The notes: generated by a model not told the origin, from the sequence alone. Counted from the stretch's first letter, positions 24,878 through 36,021 are shown. The stretch is DNA of 64,000 nt from Prochlorococcus sp. AG-402-K14 (GCA_003216815.1 QCIG01000005.1:1-64000); one strand, 5' to 3'. Translations and numbers: made by a program.

Positions 24878-25697
24878 TTCTCAATGGCCTCAACATTGTG
24901 AATGTAAAACCAATGTAATGGCAATAATAAACGTCACTCATGATTCTTTTAGTGATGGTGGAATTTTTATAGATATCGATACTGCTATCAAACATGCATG
25001 TTCATGTATAAATGATGGTGCTCAAATTCTTGACTTAGGAGCCCAAAGCACTAGACCAGGTGCTTCAGATGTTGGATCAGAAATCGAAATCAAAAGACTA
25101 ATCCCTCTAATTAAAGAAATAAAATCAATAAACCCTGAAATTCCAATTTCTGTAGATACATTTCATCATTCAGTTGCATTTGCTGCATTAAATGCTGGTG
25201 CAAATTGGATCAACGACATAAGTGGTGGTCGTCATGATCCTGAAATGTTTAATGTTATTTCTGATTTTGGTTGCCCTTATGTTTTGACTCATAGTCGTGG
25301 AAATAGTCGGAATATGGATTCTTTGGCTAAATATGAAAATGTTGTTCTTGATGTAAAAAATGAGTTGTTAAATCAAATTGATTTGGCTTTATCTTCTAAG
25401 ATAAAACCTTATCAAATAATTATTGATCCAGGACTAGGTTTTGCAAAAAATGTAGAACAGAATTTACTTATACTAAGAAATATAGAAGAATTTATTTCAA
25501 TGCAATATCCAATTTTAGTAGGTGCCTCTAGGAAAAGATTTATAGGTTCAGTTCTTAATGAATCTGATCCTAAAAATAGAATATTTGGTATGGCTGCTAT
25601 TGCATCAAAATGTGTTTTTTCAGGTGTTGATTTTCTAAGAGTTCATGATATTAAACAAATATCTCAAGTCATAAAAATGAGTAAATCAATATTTTAA
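24846..25697 (+). CDS. folP: dihydropteroate synthase
   Basis: 283 residues. Family motifs: [15 protein letters not shown] (the canonical NVTPDSFSDGG with P replaced by H), [42 protein letters not shown] and the end RVHD. It condenses dihydropterin pyrophosphate with p-aminobenzoate in folate synthesis. TTG start at 24846 inside the tpiA end, so the two are translationally coupled. Convergent with chlH with only 8 bases between stops, and no terminator was seen. Confidence 0.93.
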   Translation: MQELLTTNQSNSQWPQHCECKTNVMAIINVTHDSFSDGGIFIDIDTAIKHACSCINDGAQILDLGAQSTRPGASDVGSEIEIKRLIPLIKEIKSINPEIPISVDTFHHSVAFAALNAGANWINDISGGRHDPEMFNVISDFGCPYVLTHSRGNSRNMDSLAKYENVVLDVKNELLNQIDLALSSKIKPYQIIIDPGLGFAKNVEQNLLILRNIEEFISMQYPILVGASRKRFIGSVLNESDPKNRIFGMAAIASKCVFSGVDFLRVHDIKQISQVIKMSKSIF

Positions 25698-25705
25698 TCA
25701 ATAAA

Positions 25706-28700
25706 CTAATCTTCTGTGTTAACACCTTCTATTCTATCTTCAACTTCTTGATAGAGTTCTTTTAATTGTTCTATATTTTCTTCTGATGTTTCCCAATATC
25801 CTCTGCCATTAACTTCTAGTAATGTGCCAACTATTCTTCTAAAACTATGCGGATTTAATTCCATTAGTCTTTTTCTCATCTCTGGATCATTTATAAAAGT
25901 TTCATTTGACTCTTCATATACAAAATTATCAACTTGTCCACTTGTTGCACTCCATCCTAATGTGTAATTAAGTCTATTAGAGACCTCCCTTACTCCCTCA
26001 TATCCAGATTTGAGCATTCCTTCATACCATTTTGGGTTGAGTAATTTTGTTCTAGAATCTAATCTGATAGTCTCACTTAATGATCTGACCTGAGCATTGG
26101 CTGTAGTTGTATCTGCTATGTAACTACTTGGTGCTTTACCATCATCTCTAAGATTTTTAATTAAATTCGTTGGATCAGAATCAAAATAATGACTTACATC
26201 AGTTAAAGATATTTCTGAAGAATCAAGATTTTGGAATGTAACATCAGCTGTTTTCATAACTGATTCAAATACATCTCTGTTCTGATTCATTTCGCCTGGA
26301 TTATCAGCATTGAAAGCATAGGTTTTCCTTGAAAGGTACATTTCTTGTAACTCATTTTCTTCTTCCCATGTTGAATTCTCTACCGCCAAATTTACATTCG
26401 AGCTATAACTTCCACTCGCATTTGAAAACACTCTGCTTGCAGATTCCCTAATGCTTTTCCCTTCCTTTTCTGCCTGCTCAAGGGTATGTTTTCTTACGAA
26501 ATTTTGATCAAGAGGCTCATCTGCCTCTGCAGCCATTTTTACAGCTTGATCAATTAATGCCATTTGGTTAATAAACAAATCCCTAAATACACCAGAACAA
26601 TTAACGACTACATCAATTCTTGGTCTTCCTAATTCCTCAAGTGAAAGGAGTTCTAATTTATTTACCCTTCCTACAGAGTCTGGCTTTGGTTTTACGCCTA
26701 CAAACCATAGGATTTGAGCTAATGATTCTCCATAGGTTTTTATATTGTCAGTACCCCAAAGGACGCAGGCAATAGTTTCAGGCCATGTACCTTGCTCCTC
26801 TTTTTGTCTTTCAATAAGCTTGTCAACAACTCCTTTAGCTGAAGCAACAGCAGCTACGGTTGGTATAGATTGTGGATCTAATGCATGAATATTTTTCCCA
26901 CTTGGCAATACTCCAGGGTTCCTTATCGGATCTCCACCTGGCCCAGGAATAACATAATCTCCGTCAAGAGCTTTTAAAAGGCTCTCCATTTCCTTATCTG
27001 CACATATTTGCTCTAAACAAAATCTCAAATAGTCAAACAATTTATCTAGTGCACTGGAATTTATATTTTCAAATCCTGCCTTATTAGCCGATGCTTGCCA
27101 TGGAGATGGAATTGAAAAACCAATTCCTCTCAAGAACTCAACAATTAGTGTCCAAATAGTCTTCTTCATATTTACTCTTCCATCTCTTCCAGTTAGCGAC
27201 TTAACCATCGAACCAACAGCTTCTCTTGATGTTTCTGTAATTAATTTATTAAGTTCAACATCTTCTAATTTTCCTTTGTTATTGCCTTCATAGACTTCAT
27301 CAATTGTTTTTCCTTTTGATTCAGCTAATAAACCTGGTAAAGATCTGATTCCATCATCTTCTCTTTCTATAGATGCGATACTTACTAATGTTGCGATTGC
27401 TTCTTCAGCGGTAGCTGGTTTTCCAATCGTATGTAAACCACAAGGTAATAATCTGCTTTCTATTTCCATTAATTGTTTATAAACATTTCCAACAACCAAA
27501 TCTCTTTCATCTATTTCTAATTCGGAGGCATCTGTTTCAGGTAGTTTTACATCTTCATCAAGATTACATTTCTTGGAAGTTTCAACTATTGCATTAACAA
27601 TTTGAATTCCTCTTCCACTTTCACGTAATTGTTGATATGAACCAACTAACTCTCCAAGTTCTTTTAGACCTTTATATAGTCCAGCATTTTCTGCAGGGGG
27701 AGTTAAATAACTAATTGTTGATGCGTATCCTCTTCTTTTTGCGATTGTTGCTTCAGAAGGATTATTTGCTGCGTAGTAATAAAGATTAGGAAGACCTCCA
27801 ATTAATGAGTCGGGATAACAAGTCTCACTCATACCCATTTGCTTACCAGGCATGAATTCAAGTGATCCATGGGTACCAAAATGAAGAACTGCATCTGCCT
27901 TCCACACTTTTTCTAAATAAGTGTAATAAGCAGCAAAACCATGATGAGGACTAGCACTTCTTGAATAAAGCAATCTCATAGGATCGCCTTCATATCCAAA
28001 AGTTGGTTGTACTCCTACAAATACATTCCCAAATTCTTTTCCATAAATAAGAAGATTTTGACCGTCACTATTTAAATTCCCTGGTGGTTTTCCCCAGTTC
28101 TCCTCAAGTCTCTCAGAATATGGAGTTAATTTTTCATATTCCCTTACACTCATTCTATGAGCTATTGATAGTTCAGGAGAACCTTGTAAAGCTTCAGGAT
28201 CATTTATTAATGCCTCCATAAGTTCTTTTGGATTCTTAGGTAAATCTTTTATGACATAACCTTTTTGCTTCATTTCTTCTAAAACTCTAAAAATTGAGCC
28301 AAAGACGTCTAAGTAAGCAGCTGTACCAACATTTCCTTTATCAGGTGGAAAACTAAATACAGTAATAGCTAATTTCTTCTGATCACGTTTTTTAATTCGT
28401 AGTGATGACCATCTAATAGCTCTTTCAGCTATTGCGTCCACTCTGTCTTGAAGCGTATGAGCTTTTCCAGTGGCATCATCTCGACCAGATAAAACTATTG
28501 GCTCAATAGCACCATCTAATTCAGGAATTGCAATCTGAAGTGCAACTTGTACTGGATGAAGTCCTAAATCACTACCTTCCCATTCTTGTGTCGTTTGAAA
28601 AACAAGTGGTAGAGCAACCATGTAAGGTCGATTCAATCTCTTTAAGGCCTCTACTGCTTTTGGATGATCTTGCCTTGCAGGGCCACCTACAAGTGCAAAA

Positions 28701-29719
28701 CCGGTAAGAGAGACGACGCCATCTACAATTGGTTTATCAGGGTTGATTGGATCGTAATAAAATTCATTTACTGGCTTAGAAAAATCTAATCCACCACAAA
28801 AAATAGGTATGACTGTGGCTCCCCGATATTCCAGTTCTTGAATTACTGCAACGTAGTGAGCATCATCTCCCGTAACGATATGACTTCTTTGGAGTACAAG
28901 ACCAATTACAGGACCTTCTTTAGCCTTGTTTGATAGATCTTCTCTAGAAGCATTCCAATTTAGATATTCTTTTTTATCTTCAAACATACTTGGAGCTAAT
29001 GGATGCCAAATTCCTAAATCTGGAAATACCTCTGGCTCTGCAACTTCAATTTTTTCTTCTTCTATATTGAGTTCTGGAAATACATATTTGTCTCCAAGCA
29101 TTAGTAGGAAGTTTCTAAGATTATCTGGAGTTCCACCTAACCAATATTGAAAACTAAGCATAAAACTACGAGCGTCTTGAGCCTTGTCTACCGGCAGATA
29201 TTTAAGAATTGAGGGAAGAGTATTTAAAAGCTTCAGCATTGAATCTTGAAAGCCCGCACCGCCAGATTCTTTCCTCTTTTTCATGAAATCGCCAATGATG
29301 CTTTTACTTTGACCTAACTGGGCCATAGAAAAACTTCCTAATTTATTCAATCGCATCACTTCTGGCATTGATGGGAAAACCACCGCAGCTTTAAGATTTT
29401 CCTTATGCGGTTCAACGGCTTCGACAACTTTTTGCGCTAAATCTTCAATGAAAATCAATGAAGCAACGAATAAATCAGCATTTTCTATATCTTTTTTAAA
29501 GCTTTCATAATTTGCTGTATCTCTAAGTTCTTCAATTAAATATCCATTTAGTTCAATTCCGATAGGACCATTTTTGGAATTTAATGAGTTTGCAGCCTGA
29601 GTAAGAGCATTTTGGTATTGAGGTTCAAGAACCACGTAAACAGCCTTCATTACAGCTTTATGCCTGTGATTCTCGACAGGTGAAACTCTGCGATTGGCTG
29701 AGCGAACCTGTGTAAACAT
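25706..29719 (-). CDS. chlH: magnesium chelatase subunit H
   Basis: 1337 residues, the length of cyanobacterial ChlH. It shows the CobN/Mg-chelatase pattern: [15 protein letters not shown] near the start, [19 protein letters not shown] at about 615, [30 protein letters not shown] in the middle, and [11 protein letters not shown] and [14 protein letters not shown] near the end. It binds protoporphyrin IX and inserts Mg2+ with ChlI and ChlD, the first step of the chlorophyll branch, in the stroma-like cytoplasm. ChlI and ChlD are not in the window. Divergent from dapB with 65 bases for two promoters. Confidence 0.97.
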   Translation of the reverse strand: MFTQVRSANRRVSPVENHRHKAVMKAVYVVLEPQYQNALTQAANSLNSKNGPIGIELNGYLIEELRDTANYESFKKDIENADLFVASLIFIEDLAQKVVEAVEPHKENLKAAVVFPSMPEVMRLNKLGSFSMAQLGQSKSIIGDFMKKRKESGGAGFQDSMLKLLNTLPSILKYLPVDKAQDARSFMLSFQYWLGGTPDNLRNFLLMLGDKYVFPELNIEEEKIEVAEPEVFPDLGIWHPLAPSMFEDKKEYLNWNASREDLSNKAKEGPVIGLVLQRSHIVTGDDAHYVAVIQELEYRGATVIPIFCGGLDFSKPVNEFYYDPINPDKPIVDGVVSLTGFALVGGPARQDHPKAVEALKRLNRPYMVALPLVFQTTQEWEGSDLGLHPVQVALQIAIPELDGAIEPIVLSGRDDATGKAHTLQDRVDAIAERAIRWSSLRIKKRDQKKLAITVFSFPPDKGNVGTAAYLDVFGSIFRVLEEMKQKGYVIKDLPKNPKELMEALINDPEALQGSPELSIAHRMSVREYEKLTPYSERLEENWGKPPGNLNSDGQNLLIYGKEFGNVFVGVQPTFGYEGDPMRLLYSRSASPHHGFAAYYTYLEKVWKADAVLHFGTHGSLEFMPGKQMGMSETCYPDSLIGGLPNLYYYAANNPSEATIAKRRGYASTISYLTPPAENAGLYKGLKELGELVGSYQQLRESGRGIQIVNAIVETSKKCNLDEDVKLPETDASELEIDERDLVVGNVYKQLMEIESRLLPCGLHTIGKPATAEEAIATLVSIASIEREDDGIRSLPGLLAESKGKTIDEVYEGNNKGKLEDVELNKLITETSREAVGSMVKSLTGRDGRVNMKKTIWTLIVEFLRGIGFSIPSPWQASANKAGFENINSSALDKLFDYLRFCLEQICADKEMESLLKALDGDYVIPGPGGDPIRNPGVLPSGKNIHALDPQSIPTVAAVASAKGVVDKLIERQKEEQGTWPETIACVLWGTDNIKTYGESLAQILWFVGVKPKPDSVGRVNKLELLSLEELGRPRIDVVVNCSGVFRDLFINQMALIDQAVKMAAEADEPLDQNFVRKHTLEQAEKEGKSIRESASRVFSNASGSYSSNVNLAVENSTWEEENELQEMYLSRKTYAFNADNPGEMNQNRDVFESVMKTADVTFQNLDSSEISLTDVSHYFDSDPTNLIKNLRDDGKAPSSYIADTTTANAQVRSLSETIRLDSRTKLLNPKWYEGMLKSGYEGVREVSNRLNYTLGWSATSGQVDNFVYEESNETFINDPEMRKRLMELNPHSFRRIVGTLLEVNGRGYWETSEENIEQLKELYQEVEDRIEGVNTED

Positions 29720-29784
29720 CTTTTCATCTATCGGAATTCGACCAAGCCTAGTGTTCAGTGGCCCTTTAGTGTGTTATTTAGTTA

Positions 29785-30678
29785 ATGCCTGTTACAAGGG
29801 ATATCAAATATGATTTTAAAAAAAAATCAATGAGCTCTACTAATCAATCAATTCCAGTTTTAGTCGCAGGAGCTTTAGGGCGAATGGGATCTGAGGTTAT
29901 TAAAGCAATTAATTCATCGAATGATTATCAACTTGTTGGCGCAATTGATAATCAGAAGGATAAAGAAGGTGAAGATATAGGGTCATTAATAGGTTTAGGT
30001 CCACTAGATATATTTCTTTCAAGTGATTTTGAAGGCTCTTTGTGTGCTGTAAGTCAGAACGTCCCTAAAGATGGATCAAATAAAGGCGCTGTATTAGTTG
30101 ATTTCACTCATCCAAAAGTTGCTTATAAACACACACGTACATCAATTGCCTACGGAGTTCATCCTGTTATTGGTACTACTGGAATAACCTCAGATCAATT
30201 AGAAGATCTTTCTAAATTTGCAGACAAGGCTTCACTTGGTTCAGCTATTATTCCAAACTTTTCAGTAGGTATGGTTTTATTGCAACAAGCAGCCGCTGCG
30301 GCTGCTCGTTTTTATGAGTTCGCTGAATTGACCGAAATGCATCACAACATGAAAGCTGATGCTCCAAGTGGAACTTGCATTAAAACAGCTGAATTGATAG
30401 AGGAACAACGTACAGTATTTAATAAACCTTTAGTAAACGAAGAAGAATCTATCGAAGGCTCTCGAGGTGGATCTCGTCCTAGTGGCTTGAGACTTCATTC
30501 GGTAAGATTACCCGGACTTGTTGCCCATCAACAAGTTATGTTTGGTTCCAATGGAGAGACTTATGAGTTAGCTCATAACACTATTGATCGTTCTGCTTAC
30601 ATGCCTGGAGTTCTATTAGTGGTTAAAAAAATCAGATCTTTCAATAAATTGGTTTATGGGCTAGAGAAAATCCTATAG
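29785..30678 (+). CDS. dapB: 4-hydroxy-tetrahydrodipicolinate reductase
   Basis: 297 residues. Dinucleotide loop VAGALGRMGSEVI, GTTGITSDQL, and the substrate motif MHHNMKADAPSGTCIKTAE are all present, with the late GSRGGSRPSGLRLHSVRLPGLVAHQQVMFG. It reduces HTPA in lysine/diaminopimelate synthesis using NAD(P)H. The first ATG at 29785 gives a 16-residue extension before the next Met (MSSTNQSIPVLVAG); the shorter start (29830) is possible. Confidence 0.95.
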   Translation: MPVTRDIKYDFKKKSMSSTNQSIPVLVAGALGRMGSEVIKAINSSNDYQLVGAIDNQKDKEGEDIGSLIGLGPLDIFLSSDFEGSLCAVSQNVPKDGSNKGAVLVDFTHPKVAYKHTRTSIAYGVHPVIGTTGITSDQLEDLSKFADKASLGSAIIPNFSVGMVLLQQAAAAAARFYEFAELTEMHHNMKADAPSGTCIKTAELIEEQRTVFNKPLVNEEESIEGSRGGSRPSGLRLHSVRLPGLVAHQQVMFGSNGETYELAHNTIDRSAYMPGVLLVVKKIRSFNKLVYGLEKIL

Positions 30679-30691
30679 TTTTTCATACAAA

Positions 30692-31333
30692 ATGTTATTT
30701 CCGATTAAAGAAAATGAGATAAATAAATTGATACCTTCTGTAGCAACAGGAGAGCAATTTAATTCAGCTTTGGGTAATCCTCAGAAGATTTTTCAACGTA
30801 TTATGATTTCAGCTATTGGTGGAGTAATTACTTTACTCATTAGCCAAAGTCAAGTAACTAGTCAGTTTTACTCGTTATGGTTGGTATTAGGTGTAGTTTT
30901 CCTTTTATATATTTTATGGGGACCAATACTTGAAGCTAGTAGAAAGAATTCTAAGTTTAAAAGTTTCTCTTTTTCAGCATTGGTTGATGGCTATATTTCT
31001 GATGTCTATGTTGAAGATAGAGTAGAAAATCAACAGGAACAGGCAAATAAAGATGGGAGATTAGAGGTTATAGAAAAAAAGAGAACATGGGTAGTTTTGG
31101 ATATAGAAGATGAGGATGGTTTTATAGGTAATATAAGTTTCCCATTAAAAAATAAATTTAATATACTTACAAAAGGTATGAGAATAAATTGCGTTGTTTT
31201 TAGCAATAGGAGAGATTTTAGTACTATACAGGCAATAAGTGATGCATGGTGTCCAGAAATCAATTTATGGGTAGGTTTCTATCCATTTCTTCTTCGACCA
31301 GCTTTTGAGGAATTTGTTAAAAGAAGAATTTAA
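30692..31333 (+). CDS. conserved cyanobacterial membrane protein
   Basis: 213 residues. Two hydrophobic segments (about residues 35-55 and 60-80) are followed by a beta-rich soluble region (KKRTWVVLDIEDEDGFIGNISFPL, GMRINCVVFSNRRDFSTIQAISDAWCPEINLWVGFYPFLLRPAFEEFVKRR). The cysteine in DAWCPE and the LWVGFYPFL stretch look conserved. I recall homologues across cyanobacteria and plants but not a confirmed function. It begins 13 bases after dapB and is probably co-transcribed. Confidence 0.75.
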   Translation: MLFPIKENEINKLIPSVATGEQFNSALGNPQKIFQRIMISAIGGVITLLISQSQVTSQFYSLWLVLGVVFLLYILWGPILEASRKNSKFKSFSFSALVDGYISDVYVEDRVENQQEQANKDGRLEVIEKKRTWVVLDIEDEDGFIGNISFPLKNKFNILTKGMRINCVVFSNRRDFSTIQAISDAWCPEINLWVGFYPFLLRPAFEEFVKRRI

Positions 31334-31371
31334 CATAATCATTTATATTATTAAATGATATAATTATATGT

Positions 31372-32484
31372 ATGAATATAGCAATTATTGGTTCCGGATT
31401 GACTGGATCATTCGCAGCAATATCATTAGCTAAAGCTGGTTGTAGAATTGATTTATATGAGAGATTATCTGATGAAGAACTTATAAATAGAGATAGATGT
31501 TATGCAATCACACATTCTTCAAGAAAATTATTGGTTAACATTGGCATTTGGCAAAGTCTTTTATCTGATCTGGTACCATTTAAATATTTAAATGTTATAG
31601 ATTGCGGATTAAATAAAAATGTTAAATTTAGAGTAAGTGATTTAAACAATTTAGACAAAAAATATTCATGTGTCGGATGGATTGTAGAACATAAAAAAAT
31701 CATGTTATCGATATTAGAATTTATCTCAAAAATTGATAACATTAATAAAATTCCAACTTCTGTTATACCTAATACTACTAATTATGATTTAATTGTTGCA
31801 GCAGATGGGGCAAATTCTGCAACAAAAAAGAAGCTTAAGACACCATCATTTAAATTTGATTATGATCAAGTTTGCATTACGGCTAAGGTTCTATTAAGGG
31901 GAGTTAAATCAACAGAAGCATTTGAAATTTTAAATAATCAAGGTCCCTTTGCTGTTTTACCTCTTGGAGGAGATTTATTTCAGATCGTTTGCAGTCAATC
32001 CGTAGAGAATGCTAATTTTAATATGAGTCGCTCTAAATCTTTATTTTTAGACTACTTATCAACAATTCTTCCATATGGAGTAGAGCCAGATTCGATAATT
32101 GATGAGCCTAAAGCATATCCAATTAAATTTGAATTAAATTATTCATTTCATTCTGGAAAATATATTTATTTAGGCGAGACCTCTCATCTATTTCATCCGG
32201 TTGGTGGACAAGGACTAAATTTATGTTGGCGAGATGTAAAATGTCTTACTAGCTTGGTTTCATCTCCACTACTTAAAAAAAACAAATTCTCCATACCAAT
32301 ATTTTATTCTATTAGTAGATTAGTTGATGTATTATCAATATCTATTCTTACAGATACTTTAGTTAGATATTCTAGATCTAATTTAAATATCTTTTTTATT
32401 CCAAGATTTCTTGTATTCTTATGTTTAAAGAAATCTAGATTTGCTAGAAAATTTATTCTAAATATAATGACGAATGGATTGTGA
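31372..32484 (+). CDS. FAD-dependent monooxygenase, UbiH/VisC family
   Basis: 370 residues. N-terminal FAD fingerprint IAIIGSGLTGSFAAISLAKAG, the middle DLIVAADGANSATK (DG motif) and the second FAD motif YLGETSHLFHPVGGQGLNLCWRD. This is the class A flavin hydroxylase family (UbiH/COQ6-type). Cyanobacteria make plastoquinone rather than ubiquinone, so the substrate may be a quinone precursor or another aromatic; not decidable. Start at ATG 31372. Followed by DUF2949 15 bases on. Confidence 0.88.
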   Translation: MNIAIIGSGLTGSFAAISLAKAGCRIDLYERLSDEELINRDRCYAITHSSRKLLVNIGIWQSLLSDLVPFKYLNVIDCGLNKNVKFRVSDLNNLDKKYSCVGWIVEHKKIMLSILEFISKIDNINKIPTSVIPNTTNYDLIVAADGANSATKKKLKTPSFKFDYDQVCITAKVLLRGVKSTEAFEILNNQGPFAVLPLGGDLFQIVCSQSVENANFNMSRSKSLFLDYLSTILPYGVEPDSIIDEPKAYPIKFELNYSFHSGKYIYLGETSHLFHPVGGQGLNLCWRDVKCLTSLVSSPLLKKNKFSIPIFYSISRLVDVLSISILTDTLVRYSRSNLNIFFIPRFLVFLCLKKSRFARKFILNIMTNGL

Positions 32485-32499
32485 GAATTCATATTTTAA

Positions 32500-32709
32500 A
32501 TGATAAATACTAGTAAACCAATTAATCCTCCTTCTGAAGAATTATGTAATTTTATTATTGATGAATTTGGAATAAGTGAAAGCGCATTGAAATTAGGTAT
32601 TAAAAGGTCTTGTTTAGAAAATTCTCCATTACCTATTGTAATGTGGAGTTATGGTTTACTTACTCTTCGTCAACTAAATATTGTACTTTCTTGGCAAAAA
32701 GAACATTAA
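32500..32709 (+). CDS. DUF2949 protein
   Basis: 69 residues with a C-terminal core LGIKRSCLENSPLPIVMWSYGLLTLRQLNIVLSWQKEH, matching the small cyanobacterial DUF2949 family pattern (L.LA.RQ......LPM.LW.YGL..L.QL...LDW). Function unknown. Its TAA overlaps the apt stop on the other strand within TTAA. Confidence 0.8.
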   Translation: MINTSKPINPPSEELCNFIIDEFGISESALKLGIKRSCLENSPLPIVMWSYGLLTLRQLNIVLSWQKEH

Positions 32710-33224
32710 TATTTTAATACACTTTCAACTAATATTTTACTATCTAGATTATTTCTACCACTGAGTTTTGTTAATTCTAAAATGAATGCGTATCCAATTA
32801 AGATTCCACCTGCTTTTCTTATTAGTTTACCAGCTGCCGATGCTGTACCTCCAGTAGCTAAAACATCATCAACAACTAAAACTTTACTATTCGTTTTGAA
32901 TAAACCTTCTTGAATTTCTAATCTGTCTTCTCCATATTCAAGTTCATAATTTACGCCAATTACCTGACCGGGCAATTTCTTTGCTTTTCTGATAGTAATT
33001 AAACTAATTTCTTTTTTAAATGCCAATGCCGATGCGGTTATGAACCCTCTAGACTCAATACCAGCAATAAAGTCGGGCTTGGAAGTAGTGATAAGCTTTT
33101 CTAAAGGCAACATTATTTCCTTCCATATTTTGGGCTCTTTATATATTGGATTTAGGTCTTTAAAAACAATTCCCTTTCTAGGAAAATCATTGATTTCAGA
33201 TATGTATTTTTTAAAATTCTCCAT
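32706..33224 (-). CDS. apt: adenine phosphoribosyltransferase
   Basis: 172 residues. The PRPP-binding motif VLVVDDVLATGGTASA and the N-terminal FKDLNPIY and DFIAGIESRGFI loops are those of Apt. It salvages adenine to AMP. Convergent and overlapping by 4 bases with DUF2949. Start at ATG 33224. Confidence 0.95.
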   Translation of the reverse strand: MENFKKYISEINDFPRKGIVFKDLNPIYKEPKIWKEIMLPLEKLITTSKPDFIAGIESRGFITASALAFKKEISLITIRKAKKLPGQVIGVNYELEYGEDRLEIQEGLFKTNSKVLVVDDVLATGGTASAAGKLIRKAGGILIGYAFILELTKLSGRNNLDSKILVESVLKY

Positions 33225-33306
33225 TATTTACAAATTTTTGGTGTGCGATTTTATAAAACCAACAATAAAACTAGCTAATTTTGAAAGTCCTGTCATTATT
33301 TGATTT

Positions 33307-33903
33307 ATGAAAAAAAATTTATTAGTGACTACAAATAGAAAAAACGAAAATAGCGTTTCAGGTTTTAGCAATGAAACAGTTGATTATCCTTACAATAAAT
33401 GCGTTGTCGCTAGTGACGCATCCAAAAAACTAGATTTTTTATTTTTAGTTATTGAAACTCTTCAAATTAATGCCACTGATTCCCTTTTTCTCAACGCAAA
33501 AAATATTGGATTATCCAATGATTTTTCTAGTCGTGTTCAATTCTGGAAAATGAGATGTTCTAACCCTTTAAGGAAATCATATACATTTTCATCTCTATCC
33601 TCTGACCAAATTAATTCTCTTGTTGAGCTTATTTCGTTAATGGCGGAAAAACTATACCCCCTCATTAGACAATTACTTTCATCTAAAGAATCTAAAACAC
33701 TAAACAACGAACGTTGGTTTTTATTTAGTTCACGTCTTAAATCACTTATTAGTGAAAGGATGAACATGCAACGAACTTATGTTGCTACATTGTTAAGTCA
33801 AGATAATAATGAATTTTTCAGAGAGTTATTAGTTATTCTTTCGTTATCATGCGGACCAGGGGGAGCCAATCGTTTAAAAGCTTCTTTGTATCATCAAACT
33901 TAA
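33307..33903 (+). CDS. DUF3038 protein
   Basis: 198 residues, with LDFLFLVIETLQINATDSLFLNAKNIGL and a tail RMNMQRTYVATLLS...FFRELLVILSLSCGPGGANRLKASLYHQT. This is the pattern of DUF3038, a family found in cyanobacteria. It lies 10 bases upstream of a DUF4335 gene; these two are usually neighbours, suggesting a joint role that is unknown. Confidence 0.85.
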   Translation: MKKNLLVTTNRKNENSVSGFSNETVDYPYNKCVVASDASKKLDFLFLVIETLQINATDSLFLNAKNIGLSNDFSSRVQFWKMRCSNPLRKSYTFSSLSSDQINSLVELISLMAEKLYPLIRQLLSSKESKTLNNERWFLFSSRLKSLISERMNMQRTYVATLLSQDNNEFFRELLVILSLSCGPGGANRLKASLYHQT

Positions 33904-33913
33904 ATTCATATAA

Positions 33914-34531
33914 ATGATTAATTTATCTTATAGATTTGATCAGAACTCTACTTCATTGGAACTTGCAGGAATGCCAGATGTTTCAAATTCTGATTCAGAG
34001 CAAACTATTGGTATCTTATCTTCATGGTCATTAAAAATTATAGGTTTCCCTTTATTAGAGGGAGAAAAAGAACATCTAGATAATTTGATGCATGTTATTC
34101 TTCAATATTCACGATCTTATGTTTCTGGTATACGAAAAACATTTATATCTAATAAAAATATTGTAACAATTTCACCCTTTGGAACTAATCATAAATTGTT
34201 ACTTAATAGTACAAAAAAGGGCGTTAAGCCTTTAGAAATTATATTAGATGACTCAGAATTATCTGATATTACACGTTGCTTTGATCTTTTGAGGTTTGAC
34301 TCTCGATTCAACATTAATTGGAAATTAAGTTTAGATAAACCTTATACCAAGAGAGAGATATACAATAATTTGAACAAATCAAAGAGAAATATAAGTTTCT
34401 TTTATTCTTTTATTGTATTTATTGCTAGTAGTGTATTATTATTTTTGATTCCTATTAATGATAAATACGATATAAGAGATATTGATAGCAATGCTCAAGG
34501 ACCCTTTGAAGAACTAAAAGATAAATTTTAA
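33914..34531 (+). CDS. DUF4335 protein with C-terminal membrane anchor
   Basis: 205 residues. The N-terminal region has LSYRFDQNSTSLELAGMPD...TIGILSSWSLKIIGFPLLEGEKEHLDNLMHVILQYSRSYVSG, typical of DUF4335. The C-terminus has one hydrophobic segment (about 162-180, FIVFIASSVLLFLIP) and a short tail. It forms a two-gene unit with DUF3038. Function unknown. Confidence 0.85.
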   Translation: MINLSYRFDQNSTSLELAGMPDVSNSDSEQTIGILSSWSLKIIGFPLLEGEKEHLDNLMHVILQYSRSYVSGIRKTFISNKNIVTISPFGTNHKLLLNSTKKGVKPLEIILDDSELSDITRCFDLLRFDSRFNINWKLSLDKPYTKREIYNNLNKSKRNISFFYSFIVFIASSVLLFLIPINDKYDIRDIDSNAQGPFEELKDKF

Positions 34532-34817
34532 TTCTATTTTTTGACATTAAGATAAAAATAAAAAATAACTTTATTAACCTTTAAACCAATAATTTTTATT
34601 ATTTTAAAGAACTAATTTGATTTATTAAAATAATACTTTGTTATAATTTATCTATTTTTTAATAGAATTTAGGTGAGCATATAGAAAATTAATTTTAATA
34701 TATTGTATTTATAGATTTATATAAATAGTTTTAATATATTATCGTATTTATTTTTATCTTAAATATTTCACCCACATATATATATAATTATAAAATAGAA
34801 TAAAGTATTATCTAAAA
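34532..34817. other. AT-rich intergenic stretch
   Basis: Almost only A and T with no ORF. It probably carries the promoter of the methyltransferase gene; several TATAAT-like boxes prevent a single choice. No hairpin of note. Confidence 0.4.
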
Positions 34818-35468
34818 ATGAAACTCTCCAGTTTTGATAGAGCAAAAATCGATACTTCTGATGATGGATTATTTTATGAGAAACCAAGATATGTTAATCA
34901 TCTTAGTACATCATTTAGAAATCGCCTAACAAATCTATATTCTGAGTATCTATGCAATCATTATGTAATTCTTGATTTAATGAGTAGTTGGGTAAGTCAT
35001 CTTCCTACTAATAATAAATATAAAAAAGTTATTGGACATGGTATGAATAAATCTGAGTTAAGTGCAAATAACAGGTTGGATACTTTCTGGTTACAAAATT
35101 TTAATAAAAATCAAAATATGCCAATCGAAGATTCATCTATTGATGCTGGCTTGATCGTTGCTGGATGGCAGTATCTCCAATATCCCGAGAATATTTCTTT
35201 AGAGCTTTCAAGAATTATAAAATCAGAATCTTTATTAATTATTTCATTTACCAATCGCGCGTTCTGGACAAAATCACCGAATATATGGACGAATTCGTCT
35301 GAAGGTAAAAGAGTTGAATACGTACAAAGTGTTCTTTCAGATAATGGATGGAAAGTGGATCAGGTAATTAAAGAAAAAACTTATGATAAAAAGCTTTTTG
35401 GTTTATATTCCTCAGAGAGCGATCCCTTCTTTTCCGTGATTGCCAAAAATAATAAGTCTAATAACTGA
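34818..35468 (+). CDS. SAM-dependent methyltransferase-like protein
   Basis: 216 residues. Motif I is at HYVILDLMSSWVSHLP and a later strand reads IEDSSIDAGLIVAGWQYLQYPE, followed by SRIIKSESLLIISFTNRAFW, consistent with a class I methyltransferase fold. The GxGxG loop is replaced by LMSSWVSH, which I recall as characteristic of one cyanobacterial branch. The substrate is unknown. A 286-base AT-rich region lies upstream. Confidence 0.7.
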   Translation: MKLSSFDRAKIDTSDDGLFYEKPRYVNHLSTSFRNRLTNLYSEYLCNHYVILDLMSSWVSHLPTNNKYKKVIGHGMNKSELSANNRLDTFWLQNFNKNQNMPIEDSSIDAGLIVAGWQYLQYPENISLELSRIIKSESLLIISFTNRAFWTKSPNIWTNSSEGKRVEYVQSVLSDNGWKVDQVIKEKTYDKKLFGLYSSESDPFFSVIAKNNKSNN

Positions 35469-35512
35469 TTTAGTTTTTATTTATCTATTAATTTAATATA
35501 TGAGAATAATTT

Positions 35513-35830
35513 ATGATTTTCATGTCCTGTTCTTTAATAAAATTTAGTTCTGAGGATTGTGGTACTTGTCACAGGATGAGCTTCTTTGATTCAAAGGTTG
35601 CGAATGAATTAGGTATTGAATTTATTAGTGTAAAACTACAGGATACTTTAGTATACAGAAAATATAGACCTATATTGCTTCAACAATATCCGACTAAAGA
35701 AGGCATGGGATGGCCTACGTATTTATTAGTAAATCACCCTGAAGGTGATTTTGAAATTATTGGAGAATTAAAAGGCGGTATAGCTAAGGGTGATTTTAGA
35801 GATAGACTTAAAAAACTTTTGGTCGTTTGA
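35513..35830 (+). CDS. thioredoxin-like protein
   Basis: 105 residues: MIFMSCSLIKFSSEDCGTCHRMSFFDSKVANELGIEFISVKLQDT...GMGWPTYLLVNHPEGDFEIIGELKGG. A CxxC redox motif (CGTCHR) sits after the first strand and helix, with cis-Pro-like WPTYLLV, giving a thioredoxin fold. Start ATG 35513 or 35522. A partner is not evident; the next gene is convergent. Confidence 0.8.
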   Translation: MIFMSCSLIKFSSEDCGTCHRMSFFDSKVANELGIEFISVKLQDTLVYRKYRPILLQQYPTKEGMGWPTYLLVNHPEGDFEIIGELKGGIAKGDFRDRLKKLLVV

Positions 35831-35838
35831 TCCTCTAA

Positions 35839-36021
35839 CTAGTTTACTGGTTGCATTAATCCACCACTTCCTGAATCTGAATCGTCATCATCATTTCCTG
35901 GGTCTACAGTCAAGAGTGTATATATTCCCAAAGCCAGTAAGCTAATTAAACCACTAAATAGGCTCAAACCATATTGGTTATTACTGATTTCTATGACTTC
36001 ACCCAAAGTGAGAATTCTCAA
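35839..36021 (-). CDS. small single-span protein with acidic tail
   Basis: 60 residues: MRILTLGEVIEISNNQYGLSLFSGLISLLALGIYTLLTVDPGNDDDDSDSGSGGLMQPVN. One helix (about 20-39) is followed by an acidic Asp/Ser/Gly tail and a GLMQPV end. The start may be further in. I recall comparable picocyanobacterial proteins ending GLMQPV, but no function. Convergent with the thioredoxin-like gene. Confidence 0.55.
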   Translation of the reverse strand: MRILTLGEVIEISNNQYGLSLFSGLISLLALGIYTLLTVDPGNDDDDSDSGSGGLMQPVN

